Part shown: positions 1 through 7,079 of the stretch, piece by piece | How the letters are laid out: every line of letters starts with the position of its first letter | Position numbering within the stretch: the first letter of the stretch is position 1 | Origin: Puniceicoccales bacterium | GTDB taxonomy: Bacteria; Verrucomicrobiota; Verrucomicrobiia; Opitutales; JAIRKQ01 | DNA: 8,421 nt | Direction: 5' to 3' | Assembly (NCBI GenBank): GCA_031279395.1 | Contig: JAITIO010000006.1 | Span: 1 to 8,421 of the forward strand | The notes under the pieces: generated by a model | What the model saw: only the letters and a program-made list of their open reading frames with translations | Database searches by the model: none | What the model was told of the DNA's origin: nothing | Translations under genes and position numbers: made by a program

Positions 1-1035
1 TATAGCCATTTCGGCACTATCATTGATCAAAGCAATGTCGAAAAGGTTTGAAGGGGCAGAGCGGGCAAAATATCCACTTTTTTGAACCAGGGTTTTTTCA
101 GCCCCAATCTTTTTAGTGAATTGTGACTTAAACCATTCTCCTGCGTTAATCGAATCGAGTTTGACGTGGCCAAAAGCATCGCGGGTAATCGTTTCACCCC
201 GGGACTTCATCTCGGTGACAATTTCGTCGATACAGGCGCCTTCGCTCACGAAAATATTTACACAGCCTACAGTTTTCATTACCTGCTCCAGCCGATCGGC
301 ATCCTTTTTCAAATTAATGGTTATTTCGGGGACATATATCCCATGGATAGAATATCGTTCCTTTGACATTCCTAACCCAGAAATGAACTCGCGTTCGTGT
401 AAGCGCTTCGTATAGCACAATGCCGATGCAGCCGTCAACCATCCACACTTGCGACCCATTACTTCGTGGATAATAAACATTTTCGGATTTGCCGTTGTTT
501 CAGCAACGATATGTTCGAAAAACAGTGCACTTTGTTCAGCTGCTGTATTTGCACCCAAACTATGGGAAATTGGGACAATGTCATTGTCTATGGTCTTTGG
601 CAGGCCGATAACTTGTAAATTGTAGCCATTTTCTTTCAAATGTTTTGCCAAATCAGCGGCAACGCTATTAGTATCATCGCCGCCTATGGTATGCAAAACA
701 TCGATCTTATCTTTTACCAGTTGTTCTGCGGCGACATTGAGCGGAATTTCTCCATCCTTTACAAACCCCCGTCTTACACAATCTGCCACATTCGTTAGTT
801 TTACACGGCTATTTCCTATGGGGCTACCACCGAATTGGTATAAAATTTCTACCGATTCCACAATTCCGTGGGTGACGCTGGATGAATCACCCAATAGTAA
901 TCCTTTGTAGCCGTCGCGGTAGCAAATTATCTCAATGTCCGAAGATGTTTTAACATACTCTTTTATCAATGCTGCAACGGCAGAAGATAAACACGGAGCA
1001 ATTCCTCCCGCAGTCAATATGGCAACCCTCTTCAT
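1..1035 (-). CDS. pfp: Pyrophosphate-dependent 6-phosphofructokinase (partial, C-terminus cut by window edge)
   Basis: This enzyme phosphorylates fructose 6-phosphate to fructose 1,6-bisphosphate, a cytoplasmic glycolytic step, using PPi rather than ATP, which makes the step reversible. The 345 visible codons begin MKRVAILTAGG and run off the left edge with no stop. The signature residues are clear: GGDDTN at 118-123 (ATP-dependent enzymes have GGDGS) and PKTIDND at 146-152 (ATP enzymes have PGTIDND). The second Asp of GGDD and the Lys of PKTIDND are the accepted markers of PPi specificity. MGR at 193-195 and GYFxRSA near 321-327 are the sugar-phosphate-binding motifs. Family members of this type are about 400 residues, so roughly the last 60 are missing. 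It is transcribed divergently from murG. The start is the ATG opposite 1033-1035; a GGGAG lies only two bases upstream, too close for a good ribosome site. The PPi-type call is firm; the sub-clade was not determined. Confidence 0.93.
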   Translation of the reverse strand, partial: MKRVAILTAGGIAPCLSSAVAALIKEYVKTSSDIEIICYRDGYKGLLLGDSSSVTHGIVESVEILYQFGGSPIGNSRVKLTNVADCVRRGFVKDGEIPLNVAAEQLVKDKIDVLHTIGGDDTNSVAADLAKHLKENGYNLQVIGLPKTIDNDIVPISHSLGANTAAEQSALFFEHIVAETTANPKMFIIHEVMGRKCGWLTAASALCYTKRLHEREFISGLGMSKERYSIHGIYVPEITINLKKDADRLEQVMKTVGCVNIFVSEGACIDEIVTEMKSRGETITRDAFGHVKLDSINAGEWFKSQFTKKIGAEKTLVQKSGYFARSAPSNLFDIALINDSAEMAI

Positions 1036-1043
1036 GCTCCCGT

Positions 1044-1071
1044 ATGCTATCGTACTTTCGCCTTTACGCAA
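1044..1071 (-). promoter_or_regulatory. Candidate promoter of pfp
   Basis: Read on the minus strand, a weak -35 hexamer TTGCGT (1066-1071, 3 of 6 consensus bases) and a -10 hexamer TAGCAT (1044-1049, 4 of 6) are separated by 16 bases. The -10 ends eight bases before the pfp ATG, so transcription would begin almost at the start codon. It is weak on its own and is given some weight only because murG shows the same geometry. Confidence 0.2.
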
Positions 1072-1203
1072 TTAAAATTTTAAAAAAAATAAAGCGAAGA
1101 TAAAAACCTTTCGTCAGCTCAAAAAATTATCCCATAAAAATACCACTAAAAACCTCGATAAATCCAAGCGTCATTTGCCATTGGAAAATTTTTTGCATTA
1201 TTC

Positions 1204-1232
1204 TTGATATACCCATTTATTATTGTTATGGT
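1204..1232 (+). promoter_or_regulatory. Candidate extended -10 promoter of murG
   Basis: TTGATA (1204-1209, 5 of 6 bases of the sigma70 -35 consensus) is followed by a 17-base spacer and TATGGT (1227-1232, 4 of 6). A TGT just before it (1224-1226) forms an extended -10 (TGn). The predicted start of transcription falls at about 1239, next to the murG ATG at 1241. This supports 1241 over the in-frame TTG at 1223, which lies inside the promoter. Consensus matching only; no experimental support. Confidence 0.35.
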
Positions 1233-1240
1233 GCGGTACA

Positions 1241-2329
1241 ATGAGTAGGTATGCTATCGTTTGTGGAGGAACGGGAGGGCACTTGGGCCCTGGTATAGCA
1301 ATCGCCGAAGAATTGATGGCGCAGAATGGAGAATGTTTATTGCTCATCAGCGATAAAGTAATCGACAGTGTTATGTTGAGAAAATATGACCAATTTGAGT
1401 ATGTCACACTGCCGGCTAGGCCATTGGCTAAAAGTATTTGGAAAATTTTTAAAACGATGAAATCGCAACTCGTTTCCCTCTTCCAATGTATAAAATTGGT
1501 AAAAAACAGAAAAATTGACTGCGTCATAGGTATGGGAGGATTTACAAATCTTCCAGCGATCATGGCTGCATTTTTGATGCGAAAGAAAATAGTCTTACAT
1601 GAATCGAATCGAGTGATTGGTAAAAGTATAAAGCTATTAGCATGGTTAGCTGACGTAATCTTCCTCCCGCCTTTCGTGAATTTTAAAAGTCGATCTTTAA
1701 ACAAAAAAGTTTCATACGCGTCCATACCGCTCAGGCGCGAAATGCAAAAAATCGACAAATGTGAAGCCAGGGAACGTCTAGGGTTAGATCCCTTTGCATC
1801 TGTGGTAACGGTTCTAGGTGGAAGTCAGGGAGCAAATGCCCTGAACGAATGGGCAATTGAAAATTTTCAACGATTGAATGGTCAAAACCTGACCGTTTGT
1901 TGTGTGCGTGGCATAAAGAGTGATAACCGGGAGGAAATAATCGGCATGTCGGATGATGGCAATACCATTACAAACCTATTCCTTCCATTTTGCAACGACA
2001 TGTCGTCACTACTCAGTGCAACAGATTTATTAGTGTGCCGGGCTGGCGCTGGGACAATAGCGGAAGCCATAGTTTTTGGATTGCCAATGGTATTGGTTCC
2101 CTATCCGAATGCCGCTGAAAACCACCAGGAAGTTAATGCTACCCATGTGGCAAATGACGGTAGAGCAATTGTCGTGCGACAAGAAGATATCGATTTGCTC
2201 GCGAACATCGTCATTGAATGCTTTCAGAAAAATCTCAAGAACTTCCAGATAATCACACCACCAGACAGCGAGCACTCTGCCGTTGAAATTATTGTAAATC
2301 GTATCCAAAGGATGATAGGAAATGAGTAA
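1241..2329 (+). CDS. murG: MurG, lipid II-forming GlcNAc transferase
   Basis: MurG transfers GlcNAc from UDP-GlcNAc to lipid I at the inner face of the membrane, giving lipid II (family knowledge). The 362-residue protein has the two Rossmann halves of GT28 enzymes. The N-terminal glycine loop GGTGGH is at 9-14, followed by LGPGIAIA. IGMGGFTNLPA and the HESN motif (HEQN in E. coli) come next. The second glycine loop is GGSQGAN in the C-terminal half, with the donor-binding stretch CRAGAGTIAEA and PYPNAAENHQEVNA, corresponding to the usual GxxTxxE and QxxNA elements. The length matches the family (about 355-370). I chose the ATG at 1241 because MSRYAIVCGGTGGH starts where MurG proteins normally do. 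No Shine-Dalgarno is visible. Its stop overlaps the next gene's start by 8 bases (ATGAGTAA), implying translational coupling with murC-murB. Confidence 0.95.
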   Translation: MSRYAIVCGGTGGHLGPGIAIAEELMAQNGECLLLISDKVIDSVMLRKYDQFEYVTLPARPLAKSIWKIFKTMKSQLVSLFQCIKLVKNRKIDCVIGMGGFTNLPAIMAAFLMRKKIVLHESNRVIGKSIKLLAWLADVIFLPPFVNFKSRSLNKKVSYASIPLRREMQKIDKCEARERLGLDPFASVVTVLGGSQGANALNEWAIENFQRLNGQNLTVCCVRGIKSDNREEIIGMSDDGNTITNLFLPFCNDMSSLLSATDLLVCRAGAGTIAEAIVFGLPMVLVPYPNAAENHQEVNATHVANDGRAIVVRQEDIDLLANIVIECFQKNLKNFQIITPPDSEHSAVEIIVNRIQRMIGNE

Positions 2330-4478
2330 AAATATTTGTATGCTTGGAATTTGCGGAGCCGGCATGGCACCGCTGGCAATTTATCTAGCTCAGAGGGGGG
2401 ATGTAGTTTATGGATGGGATGATTATGTCAATTTTCCAATTAAGGACCTTTTGGTGTCCCATGGGGTTATCTTTATGCCCGAACAAATTCTTCCACCAAA
2501 CTGTGACTGTGTGGTGCGGTCGAGTGCCGTTAATGAACACGGAGATAGTGTTTGCCAACGTGCAGCAAAAAATGGCATTGAGATCTTCCGGAGGGGAGAA
2601 TTTTTAGCAGAGATCTGCCGGGGAAGAAAATTACTTGCGATCGTGGGGTCCCATGGCAAGACTTCTGTTTCCGGTGCGTGTGTGGAGATTCTTAGACACA
2701 ATGGCCTGGTCTTCGACTATGTGGTAGGGGGATTCTTTAAGGGGAATGAAATTTCACCATCCGCCTACAACGAAAAGTCCGAATGGATAGTGGCTGAAGT
2801 TGACGAAAGCGATGGAACCATAGAAGAATTTTCCCCGGAATGTACCATCGCTTTGAACTATGACGATGACCACATATGTAACTATGGCAATCGAGATAAT
2901 TTTTTAAAAACATTTGAAAGGCTGTTTACACGGACAAAGTCGACCATTTTCGTCCCCGAAGATGACATGATTTTTACGAACATAGCGTCTAATTTTGAAA
3001 AAAAATATATCAAAATTCAGGGATTGAAGGGCAACGATTTCTCCGAAAAAAACAAATCTATAGCGTTATTTTGTGTGCGCAGAATTTTAAACGAAGATAT
3101 CGTTCTTCCTCATAGAATAACGGGTATTCAGCGGCGAAGTGATGTGATGCTTAGAACCGAAAAATTTGTTTTTCTGAATGACTATGCCCACCATCCAACG
3201 GAAATCAATTCACTGTTGAAGTATGCCCAAACCCACTACAAAGACTACGAATTAAACATAATATTTCAGCCCCATAGGCTATCTCGCACCAAACAATATT
3301 TTGCAGAATTCGCAGCAGTTTTGGATATGTTTGATAGGCCGTTTGTCGTCGAATTATATGCCGCATTTGAGGAGAAAATCGAGGGTGTTTCTAGCGACCT
3401 TGTGTTCAATAAAGTAAAAAATCCGAACAAAAAATTTTTAACCCTTTCACAATTCGAAACCGAAATGCATGATATTCGTAATAGGCTATCCTTATGCAAT
3501 AAAAAGCAATTGGTGATGTTTGTCGGGGCAGGCAATATTTTATACCACGCCAAAGCTTTCATCGGCAAAATCGCATTTGAGGAAGTGGAGAAAGCTTTTA
3601 ACCAAGCTCAGATAAAATTTACACCTTTTAAGGATTTAACCCGTGCATTTTCCGTAAAAATACCAACATCTGCCAGAATACATGTAAATCCTGCAACGCG
3701 CAATGAATTGATCGCAATTGTAAACATTTGTTGCAATTTGGGCATTAGGTATGTAATCGTTGGCAACGGAACCAAAATATTGCCACCGGATGGAATGATC
3801 AACGCGGTTGTAATAACATTGGATTCAGACCATTGGAAATCTCTGGAATGGATCGAAAATAATGCCTTGCGTTGCATGGCTGGAACTTCTCTCCGAGACT
3901 TTTGTAAATCAGTGATTGAAAAAGGATTCCTGGGGACAGAAAAGCTATCGTATATTCCTAGCCATATGGGCGGTGCAGTCCTTATGAATGCTGGGGCTCA
4001 TGGACAAACCATATCCGACCATTTAGTATCCATCGAAACTTTGGATCCCAATGGGGCCGTACATACCGTAGAAAAGGCCGCTTTGAGTTTTGGATACCGA
4101 ACGGCTTCCATCCCTCGCAACAATATCATTCTTGGTGCGACTTTTCGGTTCAGCGAAAGGGCTTCCCAAGAATATTTTACTTCCATGACTGAAGAGCTAT
4201 TAAACTGGCGAAAAACACACCAACCAAAAGGTATCAACTTTGGATCAGTGTTCAAAAATGGAGATGATTTCTGTGCCGGTGAATTAATTGATAGGGCTGG
4301 CCTAAAAGGTACGCCTATTGGAGGTGCAGCTATTTCCAAAGAACATGCTAATTTTATAATCAATCAGGGAAACGCATCCTTTCGGGATATTGAAAAGCTC
4401 ATAGATTTGGCAAGGTATACGGTGCACATAAAATTTAGAAAGTTCCTAAGAACGGAAGTAAATATTCTAAGGGCTTAG
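2322..4478 (+). CDS. murC/murB: MurC-MurB fusion: UDP-MurNAc:L-Ala ligase plus UDP-enolpyruvyl-GlcNAc reductase
   Basis: One 718-residue protein carries two consecutive cytoplasmic peptidoglycan steps. Residues 1 to about 420 are MurC, the ATP-dependent ligase adding L-Ala to UDP-MurNAc. Its motifs are GICGAGM at 9-15, P-loop GSHGKTS at 109-115, EVDESDG at 159-165, NYDDDH at 179-184, NDYAHHPTE at 287-295, FQPHRLSRT at 316-324 and GAGNI at 402-406. FQPHR and YxHHPTE favour MurC over the recycling ligase Mpl. Residues about 430-718 are MurB, the FAD- and NADPH-dependent reductase that makes UDP-MurNAc. Its motifs are VGNGTKIL at 480-487, PSHMGGAVLMNAGAHG at 546-561, FGYR at 590-593, GSVFKN at 641-646 (Ser642 is the expected proton donor) and LRTEV near the end, where the family's catalytic acid lies. 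There is no stop or frame change at the junction. It overlaps murG by 8 bases. Confidence 0.95.
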   Translation: MSKNICMLGICGAGMAPLAIYLAQRGDVVYGWDDYVNFPIKDLLVSHGVIFMPEQILPPNCDCVVRSSAVNEHGDSVCQRAAKNGIEIFRRGEFLAEICRGRKLLAIVGSHGKTSVSGACVEILRHNGLVFDYVVGGFFKGNEISPSAYNEKSEWIVAEVDESDGTIEEFSPECTIALNYDDDHICNYGNRDNFLKTFERLFTRTKSTIFVPEDDMIFTNIASNFEKKYIKIQGLKGNDFSEKNKSIALFCVRRILNEDIVLPHRITGIQRRSDVMLRTEKFVFLNDYAHHPTEINSLLKYAQTHYKDYELNIIFQPHRLSRTKQYFAEFAAVLDMFDRPFVVELYAAFEEKIEGVSSDLVFNKVKNPNKKFLTLSQFETEMHDIRNRLSLCNKKQLVMFVGAGNILYHAKAFIGKIAFEEVEKAFNQAQIKFTPFKDLTRAFSVKIPTSARIHVNPATRNELIAIVNICCNLGIRYVIVGNGTKILPPDGMINAVVITLDSDHWKSLEWIENNALRCMAGTSLRDFCKSVIEKGFLGTEKLSYIPSHMGGAVLMNAGAHGQTISDHLVSIETLDPNGAVHTVEKAALSFGYRTASIPRNNIILGATFRFSERASQEYFTSMTEELLNWRKTHQPKGINFGSVFKNGDDFCAGELIDRAGLKGTPIGGAAISKEHANFIINQGNASFRDIEKLIDLARYTVHIKFRKFLRTEVNILRA

Positions 4479-4731
4479 GGGTTTAAAATTTCGCTCAACT
4501 GTCAAGAATGTATCTTTTTAGACCCGTTGTATAGAATAAAACCTGTCTCGAAAAATTGACAAAGGTTTTAAAAAAATGGCATATGAAATAACACATACTT
4601 CAACATCGACAAATGTAAGTTCTTCGAATTAAGTTGCTACAAGGGCATTTGATTTATTTAAGGCAAATTTTAGTAAGTTGACAGTTGAGCATAAAATTTT
4701 AACGAATTTTTGCTGTGTGATTTTCATTACC
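4479..4731. other. Gene-free stretch between murC-murB and birA
   Basis: No convincing gene is seen. A perfect 8-base inverted repeat, TAAAACCT (4537-4544) and AGGTTTTA (4563-4570), has an 18-base loop containing TTGACA (4556-4561); no good -10 follows at normal spacing. A looser pair, GGGTTTAAAA (4479-4488) and TTTTAGACCC (4516-4525), has one mismatch. Neither is followed by a T-run, so I do not call a terminator. A tiny reading frame at 4576-4632 (MAYEITHT..., 18 codons, Ser/Thr-rich) ends at a TAA. It is in the birA frame, which then stays open from 4633 into birA, so the stretch could be a decayed upstream gene. A second TTGACA at 4678-4683 also lacks a clear -10. The birA promoter is therefore unresolved. 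Confidence 0.4.
4537..4570. repeat. 8-bp perfect inverted repeat, 18-base loop
   Basis: TAAAACCT at 4537-4544 pairs exactly with AGGTTTTA at 4563-4570. The loop includes a consensus-like TTGACA. It lies 59 bases after the murC-murB stop. It could be an operator-like site, a weak hairpin, or chance in AT-rich DNA. It is not a typical intrinsic terminator because six A residues, not T residues, follow on the plus strand. On the minus strand the hairpin is preceded, not followed, by the T-run. Confidence 0.35.
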
Positions 4732-5403
4732 ATGTTTGACAAAATTTTAAAAACAACTTTCAGGGTACCCCTATTGTTTAAATCTCAAACGCAGAGCACT
4801 AACATGGATACCAAGGAAATGGTGAGGAATGGGGAACCGGTTCCGTTCATGGTGCTAGCAAAGCAACAGTTAGCTTCCTATGGTCAATATGGGCGGCGTT
4901 GGGTCGGAAATATTGTCGGAAATTTATACCTGTCCTACGCTTTAAAAATAACCAATCCATTGCAAAATCATCTGACGATCTTTACACAGTATGTGGCCGT
5001 TGAACTTTGCGAAATGCTATCTAATAAATTTTTCATCGACGTAAAAACTAAGTGGCCTAACGACATCCTTATTCAATCGAAGAAGATTGGAGGTTTGCTT
5101 TTGGAAGTTATAAGGAGTGATAGCGGCATTACTTCGGCAGTCCTAGGGATTGGGATTAATATGCTAGAGACTCCAAAGATAGACAATTCCCCCTATCCAA
5201 TATCCTGTTTGCAGGAATCTGTCAGTGTTAAATTAAATTTCGACGATGTGTTAATTGACATAATCCATGCTCTCATTGAAATTGTCGAAAGGTTTGAGAT
5301 GATTAATCCTGGAAATTTTTACGAGAAGTGGAGATCTTTCGATTGCATGTATGGCAAAAACGTCACCCTGGAAAGGCAAAATTCTCAAATATTCTCAAAT
5401 TAG
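4732..5403 (+). pseudogene. birA: Biotin-protein ligase, C-terminally truncated by a frameshift
   Basis: BirA makes biotinyl-AMP and attaches biotin to a lysine of carrier proteins such as the acetyl-CoA carboxylase subunit AccB. The catalytic domain is recognisable in 223 residues: STN at 22-24, GQYGRRW at 51-57 with GNLYLS following, KWPNDIL at 107-113, KKIGGLLLE at 117-125 (Lys118 matches the catalytic lysine) and GIGIN at 139-143. There is no N-terminal HTH, so it would be a non-regulatory, group I type. The frame stops at YGKNVTLERQNSQIFSN, just where the small C-terminal SH3-like domain should begin. A perfect 10-base tandem duplication (5381-5400) precedes the stop. Removing one copy opens the frame to 5519 and yields SQIRGIER, which fits the family's C-terminal domain. 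The start at ATG 4732 is preferred; GTG 4717 and TTG 4678 are alternatives, none with a Shine-Dalgarno. Whether the truncated form works is unknown. Confidence 0.8.
5381..5400. repeat. Perfect 10-bp tandem duplication inside birA
   Basis: ATTCTCAAAT occurs twice with no gap (5381-5390 and 5391-5400), directly before the TAG at 5401. Because 10 is not a multiple of three, having two copies instead of one shifts the birA frame and creates that stop. Replication slippage is the likely origin, which also makes reversion possible. Confidence 0.9.
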
Positions 5404-5495
5404 AGGAATTGAGAGGCATATAAAAAGACAGCAAAGGAAAGTATACCCACCAAATGCTATTTTCAAGTTTTTATTGCAAAAAGTCGTAAAAGTGA

Positions 5496-5872
5496 CTATC
5501 TTGAGAACAAGATGGATGTAGAACTACAACCACAATGGGCAATCGCCAGTTTATAAACGCGATATTTTGGATATTGCGGACCGGAGTACCGTGGAAAGAC
5601 CTTTCTCTGGATTTTGGAGATTAGAAAACATCCACCGCAGGTTCAGCCGCTGAAGAGATCACGGAGTGCGGGAGAAATTTGTTGACAGTTTGCGCAGAAA
5701 GCCGAATCTGGAATGAGTGATGATCGATTCCACACATGTCAAAGTTCACCGGCATGGCACCGGGGCAAGGAGAGGCAGCCCAGGCGGTGGTCCGCACAAA
5801 GAAGGGCTCAACATGAAATCATTGTTATTGTACTCCAAAGTGGCATTTGGCGGGCAGTACATTTACCCTTGA
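5496..5872 (+). pseudogene. Decayed IS5-family transposase remnant
   Basis: Two plus-strand frames together spell the N-terminal half of an IS5-type DDE transposase. Frame one (5541-5621) reads NRQFINAIFWILRTGVPW then KDLSLDFGD and hits TAG at 5622. Frame two (5627-5869) reads NIHRRFSR, stop, RDHGVREKFVDSLRRKPNLE, stop, then VMIDSTHVKVHRHGTG and on to PHKEGLN, ending at TGA 5870. VMIDST carries the first catalytic Asp (codon 5726-5728). Against the family pattern, Trp codons have become TAG (5622), TGA (5651), TGA (5714) and CGG (5669), and there is at least one frameshift between 5622 and 5627. A weaker match (EQDGCRT, about 5505-5525) suggests it begins near 5496. The catalytic C-terminal half is not seen. 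It lies directly after the broken birA. It cannot encode an active transposase. Confidence 0.8.
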
Positions 5873-6020
5873 TTGCTATCTTTTTGTATGTCTTTGGCAA
5901 AGGAGATAACTATACATCTGTCCGTGAATAAGGTTAGTTCATTCGCTTGGAGTCATTGCAAATTTTATAAACACGCAAACAAAGTTTGGGAACGCTCAAG
6001 TGGATAGTATAGTCGCCACA
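5873..6020. other. Non-coding stretch between IS remnant and holA
   Basis: No gene is seen. A perfect small hairpin, CAAAC-AAA-GTTTG (5976-5988), lies 33 bases beyond the holA stop. Read on the minus strand it is followed by an AT-rich run without a clean T-tract, so it is at best a weak holA terminator. The frame of the preceding transposase remnant contains IHLSVNKV at 5912-5935, which resembles the IHLxVD segment of IS5 transposases. If real, this would place an insertion of roughly 85 bases within the remnant, but the match is too short to claim. Confidence 0.3.
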
Positions 6021-7079
6021 TTACTCATGGGCTGCATAGCATTTTATGGCTAAACCCTTTATGATAGATCTTTGATCCTGGTAATGCTGCGTGATTTCAC
6101 CAAAAGCAGATGTAAATAATTCTTGAAAACATAGTAGTTTGGAAAGTTTGTATCTCAAAACTAAAGGAAGTAGTTTGGAAAGATACCACGTATTTTGAGA
6201 AAAAACACTAAATGTAGTTTTGGAAAAACTTTCCATGTGGAAAATTTTTGAAGCACGAATAAAATCATTCTTGGAAAAGTTATGGCCCATAACCTTTAGA
6301 TATCCCAGATCCGCCAATGTTCGAAGCTGTATCAATGTCCTGTTTCTCGATTGTAAGGCGGAAAGTAGTGCCCTGGCGTCGGTGTTATGGAAAAAATATC
6401 TATCTATGGATTTGAATGTTTCCTCCAGGTCATTTTCAAAAAATTTCTCGATTGGCTCGAAAAAATTCCCAGTGTCATAGTCATCGGTCAATGACAAAAC
6501 ATCATCCCGGCCTATGACCTTTCGACCAAAGGCATAGACTGATAATTTGTTAATCTCCTGTTCCCACAACCTTGCATTATTTCCACACTTTAATTGCAGT
6601 AACTGAACGGCATCAGGATCTATGTCCATCCCATTGTCATTGGCGAACTGTTCAATGGTATTAGATCCAGCATCGGAACCGATATCAATGCTTTCAACGG
6701 TAGCCGATTGGGTCAGATCTTTAAAAATCTTCGTCCGCCTATCTACTTTGGCCGTAGAAATTATCACTTTTTTATCATGGGCAGATTTTACACTTTCAAA
6801 AAGGGAGAGAATGAGGTCTTTTTGGTCAGTTGATAGGGAAGATTCGCCCAGGAAATAGGCACTACGCAACCACACCGTTTGGTTCTCGGGAAATAGTGAT
6901 AGGGTATCTAGGAAAGAAATAGCATTGCCTATGCCTCTGGAGAGATCGCTGGACTCATCAAATGTAAAAATTTCACCCTGGCCATTGCATAGGGAGTTGA
7001 ATATAACACGAGCGCGACGATCCACTAGGAAATCGTCGCTACCATAAACAAAAGTCATGCTTTTGTTGTTGTCTTGCAT
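6021..7079 (-). CDS. holA: DNA polymerase III delta subunit (clamp loader)
   Basis: The delta subunit is the wrench of the clamp-loader complex that opens the beta sliding clamp for DNA replication. The 352-residue length fits the family (about 330-350). Visible landmarks are the N-terminal FVYGSDDFLVDRRAR (10-24), corresponding to the usual GxDxYLxxE region, then TVWLRSA (68-74), KVDRRTKIFK at 111-120 (like KxDKRxKxxK) and GNNARLWEQEINKLSVYA at 166-183, which matches the GNDxRxLxxELEKL motif. A C-terminal helical collar domain follows from about 205. It is the last gene of a minus-strand cluster; its ATG shares one base with the ybaB stop (TAATG), so reinitiation is likely, and no Shine-Dalgarno is seen. 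An alternative start is Met8. The motif order makes the call firm despite generally low conservation in this family. Confidence 0.9.
   Translation of the reverse strand: MQDNNKSMTFVYGSDDFLVDRRARVIFNSLCNGQGEIFTFDESSDLSRGIGNAISFLDTLSLFPENQTVWLRSAYFLGESSLSTDQKDLILSLFESVKSAHDKKVIISTAKVDRRTKIFKDLTQSATVESIDIGSDAGSNTIEQFANDNGMDIDPDAVQLLQLKCGNNARLWEQEINKLSVYAFGRKVIGRDDVLSLTDDYDTGNFFEPIEKFFENDLEETFKSIDRYFFHNTDARALLSALQSRNRTLIQLRTLADLGYLKVMGHNFSKNDFIRASKIFHMESFSKTTFSVFSQNTWYLSKLLPLVLRYKLSKLLCFQELFTSAFGEITQHYQDQRSIIKGLAIKCYAAHE

Noticed and set aside
116..910. Several plus-strand open frames of 66-99 codons at the left
   Set aside because: All are antisense to the pfp gene, whose conserved motifs run through the whole stretch.
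1223..1240. TTG at 1223 as the murG start
   Set aside because: The six extra residues (MLWCGT) are not family-like, there is no ribosome site, and they overlap the best promoter candidate; ATG 1241 fits the family N-terminus.
1198..1758. 186-codon minus-strand open frame opposite murG
   Set aside because: It lies wholly opposite the well-supported murG and shows no recognisable motif; antisense shadow.
5622..5716. Possible UGA-as-Trp genetic code, since two expected Trp codons in the transposase remnant are TGA
   Set aside because: A TAG and a CGG also replace Trp there, intact genes use TGG throughout, the frame is shifted besides, and the IS5 transposase at the right edge ends naturally at a TGA. 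Simple decay explains it.
5713..5931. A 72-codon plus-strand open frame (MSDDRFHTCQSS...)
   Set aside because: It is a shadow frame over the transposase remnant; the real protein similarity (VMIDSTHVKVH) is in another frame.
5976..5988. Hairpin CAAAC-AAA-GTTTG as the holA terminator
   Set aside because: The stem is short and AT-rich and is not followed by a clean T-run on the minus strand; kept only as a note.
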